Below, in pieces: positions 44,443-53,568 of a DNA stretch of 64,000 bases. Below the pieces are notes generated by a model. It was not told where the DNA came from, did not search any database, and saw only the letters and a list, made by a program, of their open reading frames with translations. The DNA is from Roseibacillus sp. (lineage in GTDB: Bacteria > Verrucomicrobiota > Verrucomicrobiia > Verrucomicrobiales > Akkermansiaceae). Each line of letters begins with the position of its first letter. The first letter of the stretch is position 1. The translations under genes were made by a program, and so were the position numbers. The stretch covers positions 1 through 64,000 of the forward strand of contig JAQWTV010000110.1 of NCBI GenBank assembly GCA_029242545.1, written 5' to 3'.

Positions 44443-45426
44443 ATGAAAATTCTAGTGACCGGAGCGACCGGCAAGGTAGGTCGGGCGTTTATCAATCGAA
44501 TCGCTGGTGGCGACGAGCTCCCCAATGCTCCGATCCGTGCTCTGTGCCACAACCGGACCCTTCCAGAGCGGGAGGGCCTTGAGATTATCAAGGGCGATAT
44601 CTCGGTCCGCTCTGACGTGGAAAACGCCTTGAGCGATATTACCCACGTGGTTCACCTTGCTACCTGTAAGGAAACTCCCGACGACGTAATGGACGTGACC
44701 GTCAAAGGGCTCTTCTGGCTCCTCGAGGGATGTCGGTCGAGCCCATCCTTTGAGCAATTCGTTCTGATAGGGGGAGATGCAGGCATGGGCCACTTCTTTT
44801 ACCCTCATCCCCTCCCCGTCACCGAGACCCAGGCGCATAGTGCCTATCCCGGGTGCTACGCACTTTCCAAGGTCCTCGAGGAAGTCATGCTTGAGCAATA
44901 CTATATCCAGTACGGCTTGGCGGGCTGTTGCCTCAGAGCTCCCTGGATCATGGAAAAAGATGATTTTCGCTACACTCTCTCTTTCGGACAGGAGGTGTTC
45001 GGAGGACCGCGCTGGTGCGATATGGTCGCTCCCCATAAGGCCGCAGAGTATGCCTCCAGCGAGGCCGTTCCTGTAATGTTAGACCCGGCCGGCAACCCAG
45101 TGAAACGAAACTTCGTACACCTCGATGATCTTCTTTCGGCCATTATAGCAGTCCTCCAGAAACCCGAGGCCGCTCATCAGGAAACGTTCAATATATGCAT
45201 GGACGAGCCGGTCGACTACCGGGCCACCGGCGACTACCTCGCCACCTCTCGGAACCTTCCGACGATCGATATTGACACTGAGTTTCACAGCACGTGGCTC
45301 GATAATTCCAAGGCCAGGTTTCTCCTTGGCTGGCGTCCAACGGTCGATCTCCATCAGCTCATCGACCGAGCCTGGGATTACCAGCGCGCCGAGGAAGACC
45401 CTCGAACGATCTATTACCCGGGCTAG
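44443..45426 (+). CDS. NAD-dependent epimerase/dehydratase family protein
   Basis: The 327-aa extended short-chain dehydrogenase has TGATGKVG (GxxGxxG) at residue 6, the ITHVVHLAT strand, and the active-site YALSKVLEE (YxxxK). It matches the NAD-dependent epimerase/dehydratase family, acting on a nucleotide sugar or free sugar acid. It is 180 bases after the dehydrogenase, so it may have its own promoter, but orientation and chemistry suit a shared sugar catabolic pathway. Confidence 0.9.
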   Translation: MKILVTGATGKVGRAFINRIAGGDELPNAPIRALCHNRTLPEREGLEIIKGDISVRSDVENALSDITHVVHLATCKETPDDVMDVTVKGLFWLLEGCRSSPSFEQFVLIGGDAGMGHFFYPHPLPVTETQAHSAYPGCYALSKVLEEVMLEQYYIQYGLAGCCLRAPWIMEKDDFRYTLSFGQEVFGGPRWCDMVAPHKAAEYASSEAVPVMLDPAGNPVKRNFVHLDDLLSAIIAVLQKPEAAHQETFNICMDEPVDYRATGDYLATSRNLPTIDIDTEFHSTWLDNSKARFLLGWRPTVDLHQLIDRAWDYQRAEEDPRTIYYPG

Positions 45427-45442
45427 ACGACCGCTCCCCGGG

Positions 45443-45464
45443 GGCCCTTCTCGGAGGAGGGTCC
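45443..45464. terminator. Possible bidirectional hairpin between convergent genes
   Basis: GGCCCTTCT and AGGAGGGTCC can pair with one bulge and one wobble in the 79-base gap between the epimerase gene (plus) and the giant repeat protein gene (minus). There is no T tract on either side, so it is only a weak candidate. Confidence 0.25.
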
Positions 45465-45505
45465 ACGAGGATGAAGACTCCTGGATCTACGAATCCCGAC
45501 TACCC

Positions 45506-48500
45506 CTACTCCGCTACGACGCCCACGTTGTCGATCGAGAGACCGCTGTAGGGATCCAGGCTCTGGTCACTACTGAAGTTCCATTCGATGAAGATCTCTT
45601 CCCCAATTGCCTGCAAAGGCACAGGGATCTCCGTCACCACCCAGTCGATATCGAACACGGTCATATCAAGAGGCACCTCAACCCCCAGGACGACCTCATC
45701 GTCGGCACGCAGGAAGCGCACCAGCGCAGCATCAGAGAATCCATCAGCGTCACGATATACCTCGAAGGTCAGCCGAGCGGAAGGCAGGCCTGACAAGTCG
45801 ATCGCAGGAGAGCGCAGCGTGATGTCAGAATTGGGACCAAAATCCCCAAGATTCGTTGACCACGCATTGGCGGAGTTTCCTGCCCCGGAAATCGGGCCCG
45901 TGGTGCCTGACGGAGAACCCAGCTCCCAGATGGTATTGCGTTCAGGATCATTCTCGAACGTCGTCCATCCTCCTTGGCCCGCCTCAAAATCATCGAAAAA
46001 GGTTGGAGGAATTGGACCGGCAACAAGCTTGTAGAGCCGGGTAGTATCCGCAGGCCTTGAGATTGAGACCGCGTTTACCGGAGGAGTCGCTGAAATCCCC
46101 TCAAGACCGGGGACAAGTTCCCACGTTGAAGGGCTTTGATTACCCACTGGGTCATCGCTACTCACAATCGAATACTCCTGACCGGCGAAACTATTCCAGG
46201 TGAAATCAAGATTATCTCCACCGTCAGGAGAGCTCACCTCAAAGAGATAACGGTCGGTCATCCTCGTGCCGATAGCATATACCGGCGGACTCCCATTCTC
46301 GATGTCACCAAGCGCCACAATCCCCGGGATACCAGGGCCGCTGATTGCGACATCGGTCCACTCACCGCCACCCTGCTCGCCAAAGACATTATCAAAGGGA
46401 AAGAGACCTGGAATCGAGATAGCGAGTAACGCGGAAACTTCACCGCAGCAGCTCGGGTCTTCTACCACAAACGTTCCGTCCGCGGTATCCATGACGAAGT
46501 AGTTGGTATCATCAGACTGCAGATGGATGGTGTAGTCACCGGGAGCATAACCCCTCATATCAAGATACCCGTTGTAACGGACCGTAAAGTTATCTCCTCC
46601 ATTATCGACAAACGGTTCATTGCGGGTGGAAAAGTTTCCTCCTCCCCCGTGACTGGCATAGGGAACGATAGTGGTTACCGAAGAGTTGGGCGCCGGATCA
46701 CCGGAAACGTGAACATCGTAATTGTTCCGACCCTGTCCGTTGAGAATCACGCCACCATTATACTTGTTCTCCTGATAATCGAGGCCCGGAGTCTCGAGGT
46801 CAGGACCATACACCGTGCCGTCCGGCTGCGGATTGATCGGCACAAAGGAGGGCTGAATAATTGGCTCAACCGGTACGGAGTTCTCATCCAAGGGATTACT
46901 CCGGAAAGCTATCTCCTGACCATCTGCAAGACCATCCCCATCAGTATCCCTTTCAAGCGGATCGGTTCCAGTGTCCCCGCCACCGATAAAGGTGCCTGTA
47001 TTGGTTTCCACTCCGTCGCTCAGGCCGTCGCCATCAGTGTCAGCATTGGCTGGGTCCGTTCCGGCAGTCACTTCCGCATTATCGGCGAGGCCGTCGTTGT
47101 CCGTATCCTCAGCGGTAGGATTCGTTCCCGCGGTATATTCCGCCAGATCCGTGAGGCCATCGTTATCAAAATCTCCATCACCTGAAAGCTGGCTCAGGTT
47201 GTCGATATCAGGCCAGAGAAGCTCCCATCCGTCAATGAGGCCATCCTCATCGCTATCAGTAGAGTCCAGACCGATCGGATACACAGGCGGGCTCCCATTT
47301 TCAACGTCACCAAGAGCCGCGATACCGTTGATACCTGGGCCACTGATTCCGACGTCAAACCAATCACCGCCACCCTGCTCGCCGAATACATTGTCAAACG
47401 GAAAGAGCCCCGCAGAGATGATCGTGAAAGCTGTGGTCTGATTCTGAGGGCAGCAATTATGCTGTGCGACAACCTGTCCATCCCCTGTGTCCATGATGAA
47501 ATAGTTGGTATCATCGGCGCCCAGGTGGATGTTGTAGGTCCCCGGGGCAAAGGATGACATATCGAGGTATCCATTGATCCGGACGGTGAAATTCTCACCC
47601 CCACCATCTAACCATACGGCATTCCGGCTAGAGATCTGGCCACCTCCATTCCCATAACTGGCCCAGGGCACGATATCAGTCAGGGAGCGCAACGGGCTTG
47701 GATTCCCGGAAACATGAGCGTCATAATTGCCCTCTGCCTGATTATTTAAGACCACTCCACTGGCATAGTGGTTTTCCTGATAGTTGAGTCCGGCCTGACT
47801 CAGGTCAGGTCCGTAGATGATACCAGCCGCAATCTCATTAATCGGAACAAAGGAAGGCTGGACCACCTCAAAAGAGGGCTTACTGCTGGAGTCATTCGGA
47901 TCTGTATTCTCTGACACTTCCAGCCCGTCAATCACTCCATCATTGTCGGTATCGGCATCAAGCGGGTCGGTTCCTGTATCGCCGGCATCCACAAAAATAC
48001 CGGTTCCGGTCTCGGCCCCGTCAGGCAGTCCATCGCTGTCGCTGTCGTCGTCGAGGGGGTTCGTGCCGGCAGAGACTTCCACCCCGTCGGTCAGCCCATC
48101 GTTATCGGAGTCCTCATTAGTAGGGTCAGTCTGGGCCGCATATTCCTCGAGGTCGGGAAATCCGTCATTATCAAAATCCCCATCTGCGGTGAGCTGCGTA
48201 AGCTCATTAATAGCAGCCCAGGAAACCTCCCATGCGTCCGGAAGACCATCTCCATCGTCGTCAGCGGCAGGCAGACTGATCACGTAGACCGGAGGGCTAC
48301 CGTTTTCGGTGTCTCCGAGAGCTACGATTCCGGGAATGCCCGGTCCACTGATAGCCACGTCGGTCCACTCACCGCCGCCCTGCTCGCCAAACACATTGTC
48401 GAACGGGAAGAGGCCAGGAATCGAGATGGTGAAAGTCTGTATGCGCTCGGCGCAGCAGCTCGGATCATCCGCAATCACGGTACCATCCACGGTGTCCATC

Positions 48501-50926
48501 ACGAAGTAGTTCGTGTCATCAGACTGAATGTGAATGATGTAGTCACCGGCTTCGTAGTCCCTCATGTCGAGGTAACCGTTGTAACGCACGGTGAAGTTAT
48601 CACCACCACCAGCAACAAACGGGCTGTTGCGAGTGGAGAAGTTTCCGCCGCCACCGTGACTTGTCCATGGCTGGACCGCAGTCACCGAGGAATTCGTTGC
48701 CGGGCTGCCAGAGACGTGCACGTTGTAGTTGTTCAGGCTCTGACCGTTGGCGATCACGCCGGCGTTGTACTTGTTCTCCTGGTAATCAACACCGGGAGTA
48801 GCGAAGTCAGGGCCGTAGATCCCGGAGGCTTGTAAGTTGATTGGCACGAAGGAGGGCTGCACAACCGGGTCAACCGGAAGGGAAGCCGCGTCAAGCGGAT
48901 CGCTCCCGAAGTCCAGCTCCTGACCGTCTACCAGTCCGTCACCATCGGTGTCGGCGAGAGTGGGGTCAGTCCCGGCTTCGGTAATTTCCACGCCATCGTT
49001 GAGGCCATCGCCGTCAGTGTCTGCATTAGCGGGGTCCGTTCCAGCGATGGCTTCTGCGCCGTCAAGAATCCCGTCAGCATCGGTGTCGTCATTCGTCGGA
49101 TCGGTTCCAGCGGTGTATTCCGCCAGATCGGTAGATCCATCGTTGTCGAAGTCTCCGTCGCCAGAGAGCTGGGTGAGATCGCCGATCCCATCCCAGAGGG
49201 TCTCCCATGCGTCGATAAGGCCGTCCTCATCGGAGTCGTCAACATTGGTTTCAATCGGGTAAACTGTTGGGCTACCATTCGCGGTGTCACCAAGGGCTAC
49301 AATGCCGTTGATGCCGGGACCACTGATGCCGACATCATACCAGTCTCCGCCGCCCTGCTCGCCAAACACGTTGTCGAATGGAAACATCCCGGGGGTGGAA
49401 ATAGTGAAGGCCGTGACCTGGTTCTGCGGGCAGCAGTTGTGCTGCGCAAGAACCTGTCCGTCCGCGGTGTCCATGATGAAGTAGTTGGTATCATCAGCGC
49501 CGAGGTGGATGTTGTATTGGCCCGTCTCGAAGTTGGACATATCGAGATATCCGTTAATTCTTACGGTGAAATTTTCACCGCCTCCATCTAGGAAAGGAGT
49601 GTTGCGCTGGGAAATGGTATTACCCCCAGCCCCATGACTGGCCCATGGAACAATCGCATCGAAGGAACGGAGCGGAGTCGGATTACCCGATACGTGGGCA
49701 TCGTAGTTTCCCTGAGCCTGATTGTTGAAGACCACCCCTGCCGTGTAATGGTTCTCCTGGTAGTTCAGGCCCGTCTGGGTCAGATCCGGCCCATAGCCGC
49801 CGGGAGTAAATTCGTTGATTGGAACGAAGGATGGTTGCACGACCATCGACTCCGGCCTGCTGTCAGGATCATGCGGGTCGGTGTTTTGTAGGATCTCGAC
49901 ACCGTCAGAGACATTGTCCCCATCGGTATCAGTATTGAGAGGGTCCGTACCGGTGTCGCTAACGCTGACGAAAGTTCCCGTGTCGGTTTCCACGCCATCG
50001 AGGAGACCGTCGCCGTCGGTGTCGGGATTAAGCGGGTCGGTCCCGGCTGCCTTCTCCGCACCGTCATTGGCCCCATCATCGTCTCCATCGGCTACCGTGG
50101 GATCCGTGCCGTCGATATACTCTTCGGCGTCATTCACACCATCTTCATCAAAGTCTCCCGATCCGAGCTGGGTCAGGTCTCCGGGAAAAAACTGCTCCTC
50201 GTAGCCGTCGGGGATACTGTCGCCATCCGTATCCACGTCTGGATCAAAGCTGTCGAGATAGACTCCCCAGCTCTGGTCGTTGGCGTCGGCGTCAAATTCC
50301 GCAGGCGCGCCACTGCTGATACCAAAGGCCCCGACGTAGCCAATACCACCGAAGTCCGCAGTGTTGGTGGAGAAATCGTTGTAGTAGCCAAAACCGATAT
50401 CCGCCGCCGATTGCGCGCCGCCACCGTCCTCCACGAGCCATATATCAACATTGAACCAGCCACCCCCACCCTCGGCGGAGAAGTCGAAATTCCCAAAGGT
50501 CCGAGTATTCCAGCTCACATCCGTATGCTCGAAGGGAGCTCCCGTGCTGGCTAGATTTCCCGATCCGGCAATCGGCGTGGCGACCACCTTGACGCGGTCA
50601 TCAAAGTTCTCCGTGAACGAAAATACGCCATCTTCGTCGTAAAACTGAAAAATAAACGCCAGGTCGTAGTTATCACCAAGCAGGTCGATTTCCGTACCAG
50701 GTTCCCGGTCCACGTCGAGGGCCGAAATCAAACTTGAGGCAGGATCGTCCAGTTGTCCGAAAGGGGCTTCCCGGTCAATATTGGTGGGCAAGGCTCCCGT
50801 AAAGTCTGCTCCGGGCAAGTTATCGGTACGACGGAAAAGCAGCCTCTCAGGATTATGCTGCGCCATGACATACGGTGACAGGATGATACCGCAAAGAAGC
50901 AAAACAAAGGATCGAGAAATTTTCAT
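45506..50926 (-). CDS. Giant secreted thrombospondin type 3 repeat protein with four PA14-like modules
   Basis: The 1806-aa product has a signal peptide (SFVLLLCGIILSPYVMA) and an N-terminal beta domain of about 200 residues. Four copies of a roughly 198-residue module start near residues 362, 688, 1021 and 1356, separated by blocks of thrombospondin type 3 Ca-binding repeats (DTDGDGLxDG). Each module contains GYLDM, ADDTNYF or SDDTNYF, MDT.DG, a Cys-Cys pair and FPFDNVFGEQGGG. The arrangement resembles PA14 (GYL...DDxxxxMD), so glycan or cell binding is plausible. The C-terminus has a beta domain (YSIVSSDDP ... TRLYKLVAGP) and a MAM/jelly-roll-like domain ending at LSIDNVGVVAE. No transmembrane anchor or PEP-CTERM motif is seen. 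Function is probably adhesion or glycan binding at the surface. Confidence 0.87.
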   Translation of the reverse strand: MKISRSFVLLLCGIILSPYVMAQHNPERLLFRRTDNLPGADFTGALPTNIDREAPFGQLDDPASSLISALDVDREPGTEIDLLGDNYDLAFIFQFYDEDGVFSFTENFDDRVKVVATPIAGSGNLASTGAPFEHTDVSWNTRTFGNFDFSAEGGGGWFNVDIWLVEDGGGAQSAADIGFGYYNDFSTNTADFGGIGYVGAFGISSGAPAEFDADANDQSWGVYLDSFDPDVDTDGDSIPDGYEEQFFPGDLTQLGSGDFDEDGVNDAEEYIDGTDPTVADGDDDGANDGAEKAAGTDPLNPDTDGDGLLDGVETDTGTFVSVSDTGTDPLNTDTDGDNVSDGVEILQNTDPHDPDSRPESMVVQPSFVPINEFTPGGYGPDLTQTGLNYQENHYTAGVVFNNQAQGNYDAHVSGNPTPLRSFDAIVPWASHGAGGNTISQRNTPFLDGGGENFTVRINGYLDMSNFETGQYNIHLGADDTNYFIMDTADGQVLAQHNCCPQNQVTAFTISTPGMFPFDNVFGEQGGGDWYDVGISGPGINGIVALGDTANGSPTVYPIETNVDDSDEDGLIDAWETLWDGIGDLTQLSGDGDFDNDGSTDLAEYTAGTDPTNDDTDADGILDGAEAIAGTDPANADTDGDGLNDGVEITEAGTDPTLADTDGDGLVDGQELDFGSDPLDAASLPVDPVVQPSFVPINLQASGIYGPDFATPGVDYQENKYNAGVIANGQSLNNYNVHVSGSPATNSSVTAVQPWTSHGGGGNFSTRNSPFVAGGGDNFTVRYNGYLDMRDYEAGDYIIHIQSDDTNYFVMDTVDGTVIADDPSCCAERIQTFTISIPGLFPFDNVFGEQGGGEWTDVAISGPGIPGIVALGDTENGSPPVYVISLPAADDDGDGLPDAWEVSWAAINELTQLTADGDFDNDGFPDLEEYAAQTDPTNEDSDNDGLTDGVEVSAGTNPLDDDSDSDGLPDGAETGTGIFVDAGDTGTDPLDADTDNDGVIDGLEVSENTDPNDSSSKPSFEVVQPSFVPINEIAAGIIYGPDLSQAGLNYQENHYASGVVLNNQAEGNYDAHVSGNPSPLRSLTDIVPWASYGNGGGQISSRNAVWLDGGGENFTVRINGYLDMSSFAPGTYNIHLGADDTNYFIMDTGDGQVVAQHNCCPQNQTTAFTIISAGLFPFDNVFGEQGGGDWFDVGISGPGINGIAALGDVENGSPPVYPIGLDSTDSDEDGLIDGWELLWPDIDNLSQLSGDGDFDNDGLTDLAEYTAGTNPTAEDTDNDGLADNAEVTAGTDPANADTDGDGLSDGVETNTGTFIGGGDTGTDPLERDTDGDGLADGQEIAFRSNPLDENSVPVEPIIQPSFVPINPQPDGTVYGPDLETPGLDYQENKYNGGVILNGQGRNNYDVHVSGDPAPNSSVTTIVPYASHGGGGNFSTRNEPFVDNGGDNFTVRYNGYLDMRGYAPGDYTIHLQSDDTNYFVMDTADGTFVVEDPSCCGEVSALLAISIPGLFPFDNVFGEQGGGEWTDVAISGPGIPGIVALGDIENGSPPVYAIGTRMTDRYLFEVSSPDGGDNLDFTWNSFAGQEYSIVSSDDPVGNQSPSTWELVPGLEGISATPPVNAVSISRPADTTRLYKLVAGPIPPTFFDDFEAGQGGWTTFENDPERNTIWELGSPSGTTGPISGAGNSANAWSTNLGDFGPNSDITLRSPAIDLSGLPSARLTFEVYRDADGFSDAALVRFLRADDEVVLGVEVPLDMTVFDIDWVVTEIPVPLQAIGEEIFIEWNFSSDQSLDPYSGLSIDNVGVVAE
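46268..46861 (-). repeat. PA14-like module 4 (type B) of the giant repeat protein
   Basis: This copy starts IIQPSFVPINPQPDG and contains YQENKYNGGVI, HLQSDDTNYFVMDTADG, PSCCGE and EWTDVAISGPGIPGI. It pairs with module 2. The four starts are spaced 978, 999 and 1005 bases apart. Confidence 0.9.
47270..47866 (-). repeat. PA14-like module 3 (type A) of the giant repeat protein
   Basis: This copy starts VVQPSFVPINEIAAG and contains YQENHYASGVV, HLGADDTNYFIMDTGDG, HNCCPQNQTTAFTI and DWFDVGISGPGINGI. It pairs with module 1. Confidence 0.9.
48275..48865 (-). repeat. PA14-like module 2 (type B) of the giant repeat protein
   Basis: This copy starts VVQPSFVPINLQASG and contains YQENKYNAGVI, HIQSDDTNYFVMDTVDG, PSCCAERIQ and EWTDVAISGPGIPGI, all shared with module 4 rather than modules 1 and 3. 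Confidence 0.9.
49247..49843 (-). repeat. PA14-like module 1 (type A) of the giant repeat protein
   Basis: This copy starts VVQPSFVPINEFTPGG and contains YQENHYTAGVV, HLGADDTNYFIMDTADG, HNCCPQNQ and DWYDVGISGPGINGI. It is most like module 3, not its neighbour module 2. Confidence 0.9.
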
Positions 50927-51235
50927 AACGCTGGTGAAATATTCGTTGCTCGGGCAATAAACCCATCAAATTCAATATTGTTTCAAGGACCTTATATCAC
51001 CTCTCACTCCAGAGCGATAACAAGGAAAAATTGGAATAAGATCGTAGCCTTCAATGCAGATGACGCCGCTAACCCCCCGTGGTTACACCTCACTTCGCTC
51101 ACAAAGGAACGCAAAACCCTACCCGGGAATAGGCGTTCTTTGGTGACCCGCTCCTCCCCAGATAGCCATCTAATTTCTGAGGCAAAATCCAGCATAGCCT
51201 CAGCGCTCCCGGCAGGCTAAAATCTGATTCAACGC
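50927..51235. promoter_or_regulatory. Divergent intergenic region between the giant repeat gene and pdxA
   Basis: This 309-base gap carries no supported gene. For the minus-strand gene a TTGAAA at 50986-50981 is a possible -35 element but lacks a good -10. For pdxA a TAAAAT at 51218-51223 could serve as -10, though it is close to the ATG at 51236. Both assignments are weak; promoters for both genes must nevertheless lie here. Confidence 0.35.
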
Positions 51236-52219
51236 ATGAGCCATCCCAAAATCGCCGTGACGATGGGCGATCCCGCCGGGGTCGGCCCGGAACTATGCCT
51301 TGAGCTCTTGCGAAACCAGAGAGTGTCGGAGCATTGCGTCCCCATCGTGTTTGGTGATGCTGACGTTCTTTCCCGCTGTGCAGAGAAAACCGGGAAACTG
51401 AAACCTTATAAAGAGATCACGAGAGCGGAACTCAACATGGCGGACGCTCCCTCAGTCCTGAGCCTTGACGGAATCGACATCGACCAGCTTACCCCCGGCA
51501 GCATTTCTGAAGCCACTGGTCACGCTACCTTTCGATATCTCGAAAGCGCGATTACTGCGTGCCGCCGGAGTGAGGTAGATGCCGTGACAACCGCTCCAGC
51601 AAACAAAACAGCACTCCACCAGGCAGGAATTACACAGCCCGGCCAAACCGAAATCTTCGCTGAGCATACTGAGACGGAAACTTTCTGCATGATGCTGACA
51701 TCTGATGTTCTTACCTGCAGCTTCGTCACAGTCCACGTCGGCTATCACGAAGTAGCAGGAATGCTCACTACCGAACGAATTCTCGAAGTCATTGAACTAA
51801 CCTACCGATCGATTAAGCACCTCAGGAACAGAGAACCGCAACTGGCCGTCTGCGGACTCAATCCCCACGCTGGAGAAGGAGGGCTCTTTGGGAATAGTGA
51901 GGAAGAGCTCATCATTACTCCTGCTATCGAGCGAGCTCGGTCCCTTGGAATGAGAATCGAAGGCCCCCTACCTCCGGATACCGCCTTCCTCCCAGATCGT
52001 CGCGCAGTGACGGACGCCTTTATCTGCATGTATCACGACCAAGGCCATATTCCTCTCAAGGCCCTCGCCTTCGACCGGGCAGTTAACTGCACTTTGGGGT
52101 TGCCAATAGTTCGCACCTCCGTTGACCACGGCACAGCTCTTGACATTGCCTGGCAGGGAAAGGCCGGAGCAGAAAGCTTGATCGAAGCTGTAATTCTTGC
52201 CGCCCGGATGAGTTCCTGA
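51236..52219 (+). CDS. pdxA: 4-hydroxythreonine-4-phosphate dehydrogenase (PdxA)
   Basis: The 327-aa protein matches PdxA throughout: AVTMGDPAGVGPEL at the N-terminus, CGLNPHAGEGGLFG, and metal-binding His residues in VHVGYHEV, YHDQGHIPLKAL and TSVDHGTALDIA. PdxA oxidises 4-phosphohydroxy-L-threonine with NAD in the DXP-dependent pathway to pyridoxal phosphate. The partner pdxJ is not in the window. PdxA2 paralogues act in sugar-acid catabolism next to DUF1537 kinases; none is seen here, so the biosynthetic role is preferred. A propeller gene follows after 39 bases. Confidence 0.95.
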   Translation: MSHPKIAVTMGDPAGVGPELCLELLRNQRVSEHCVPIVFGDADVLSRCAEKTGKLKPYKEITRAELNMADAPSVLSLDGIDIDQLTPGSISEATGHATFRYLESAITACRRSEVDAVTTAPANKTALHQAGITQPGQTEIFAEHTETETFCMMLTSDVLTCSFVTVHVGYHEVAGMLTTERILEVIELTYRSIKHLRNREPQLAVCGLNPHAGEGGLFGNSEEELIITPAIERARSLGMRIEGPLPPDTAFLPDRRAVTDAFICMYHDQGHIPLKALAFDRAVNCTLGLPIVRTSVDHGTALDIAWQGKAGAESLIEAVILAARMSS

Positions 52220-52258
52220 ACCCGTATCCTGCAAAATCTCTTAATCTGTTTCCCTGCG

Positions 52259-53527
52259 ATGTTAACAAAGATACCAATGAGCCCCCTCTCCTCTAACTTC
52301 CGGATCCGCCTCCTTACCTTGAGCCTGATTCTTGGAGGTTTCTCTCTTCCGGCATCTGCTGAAGACTGGCCCCAATGGCGTGGCCCCGGCCGCGATGGCC
52401 GCTCTCTGCAAACTGACCTTCTCAAGAAATGGCCGGAAGGCGGCCCCCCTCTGGCCTGGAAAGCCCGGACTGCCGGCGCCGGGTTTTCCAGCATCTCCGT
52501 TTCAAAGGGTGTCATTTACACGCTGGGCGATCTGGCAGACGGGTGCCACGTGATCGCGCTTAAGGAAGAGGACGGATCGCTGGTTTGGAAATCTCGAACT
52601 GGAGAAGCAGGCGGGCATCGTGGCTATCCTGGTCCTCGTAGCACACCCACCGTGGATGGTGGACAGGTGTTCGCCCTCGACCAGCATTCCAATCTGATCT
52701 GCCTCAACGCAGCCGACGGAGAACAGGTCTGGACGGTCAACCTCCAGGATGACTTCGATGGCAAGATGATGTCAGGTTGGCGCTGGAGTGAATCCCCTCT
52801 TGTTGATGGCGAAGCCGTGATCTGCACTCCCGGCGGAGCCAAAGGCACTGTCCTGGCTCTCAGCCGCAAAACTGGGAAAAAACTTTGGCAGACCAGTGAA
52901 TGGACAGATCCAACCGGCTACTCATCCGTTATCATCGCAACCCTAAACGGAACACGCCAATATCTCCAACTCACTGGCAAGAGCTTGGCGGGAATTGATC
53001 CCAAGTCGGGAAAAGTTCTCTGGAGGGTCGAGCGCATCGGCAAGACCGCTGTGATTACTACTCCTGTGGTTCATGAAAATATTGTCTGGGTCACTTCCTC
53101 CTATGGAGTCGGCTGCCACGCCTTCCAGATCGACAGGAACGGAGGCGAATGGTCTGCCAAGGAAATTCATTCGAGCCGAAAATTCGCCAACCACCATGGT
53201 GGTGTAATCGAATTGAACGGGCACGTTTTCGGTTCAACCGGAGGGAGCTTCGCCTGTATGAACATCAGGAGCGGGGAACTCATCTACCGCGAGCGAAGCG
53301 CTGGAAAGGGGGCCACAACCTTTGCCGATGGACACTTCTATCTCCGAAGCGAAAACGGACCCGTGGCCCTGATTAAAGCTTCCTCGAAAGAATTGAAGGA
53401 AATCAGCAGCTTCGACCAACCAGAGCGAAGCGAGAAGAAATCCTGGGCTCACCCTGTAGTGGCCAATGGAAAATTATACCTCCGCGATCAGGACCTGCTC
53501 CTCTGTTATGATATCTCGGAAAAGTAG
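52259..53527 (+). CDS. Exported PQQ-like beta-propeller repeat protein (2)
   Basis: The 422-aa product has a signal peptide (LLTLSLILGGFSLPASA), then the PVC-typical EDWPQWRGPGRDGRS opening. Repeated propeller blades follow: VIALKEEDGSLVWKS, LICLNAADGEQVWTV, VLALSRKTGKKLWQT and LAGIDPKSGKVLWRV. The fold is that of quinoprotein dehydrogenases and BamB; PQQ ligands are not certain. ATG 52259 lacks a Shine-Dalgarno sequence; ATG 52277 is possible. It follows pdxA by 39 bases and may be cotranscribed with it, although the functions appear unrelated. Confidence 0.88.
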   Translation: MLTKIPMSPLSSNFRIRLLTLSLILGGFSLPASAEDWPQWRGPGRDGRSLQTDLLKKWPEGGPPLAWKARTAGAGFSSISVSKGVIYTLGDLADGCHVIALKEEDGSLVWKSRTGEAGGHRGYPGPRSTPTVDGGQVFALDQHSNLICLNAADGEQVWTVNLQDDFDGKMMSGWRWSESPLVDGEAVICTPGGAKGTVLALSRKTGKKLWQTSEWTDPTGYSSVIIATLNGTRQYLQLTGKSLAGIDPKSGKVLWRVERIGKTAVITTPVVHENIVWVTSSYGVGCHAFQIDRNGGEWSAKEIHSSRKFANHHGGVIELNGHVFGSTGGSFACMNIRSGELIYRERSAGKGATTFADGHFYLRSENGPVALIKASSKELKEISSFDQPERSEKKSWAHPVVANGKLYLRDQDLLLCYDISEK

Positions 53528-53568
53528 ATGATGGCAGCGTATGCTCCCTCCGATTCCAAGTTCGCGAT

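Noticed and set aside
46268-49843. Regular spacing of about 1 kb considered as a CRISPR or mobile-element array
   Set aside because: The period is protein-module sized, in frame and coding; there are no short identical repeats with unique spacers.
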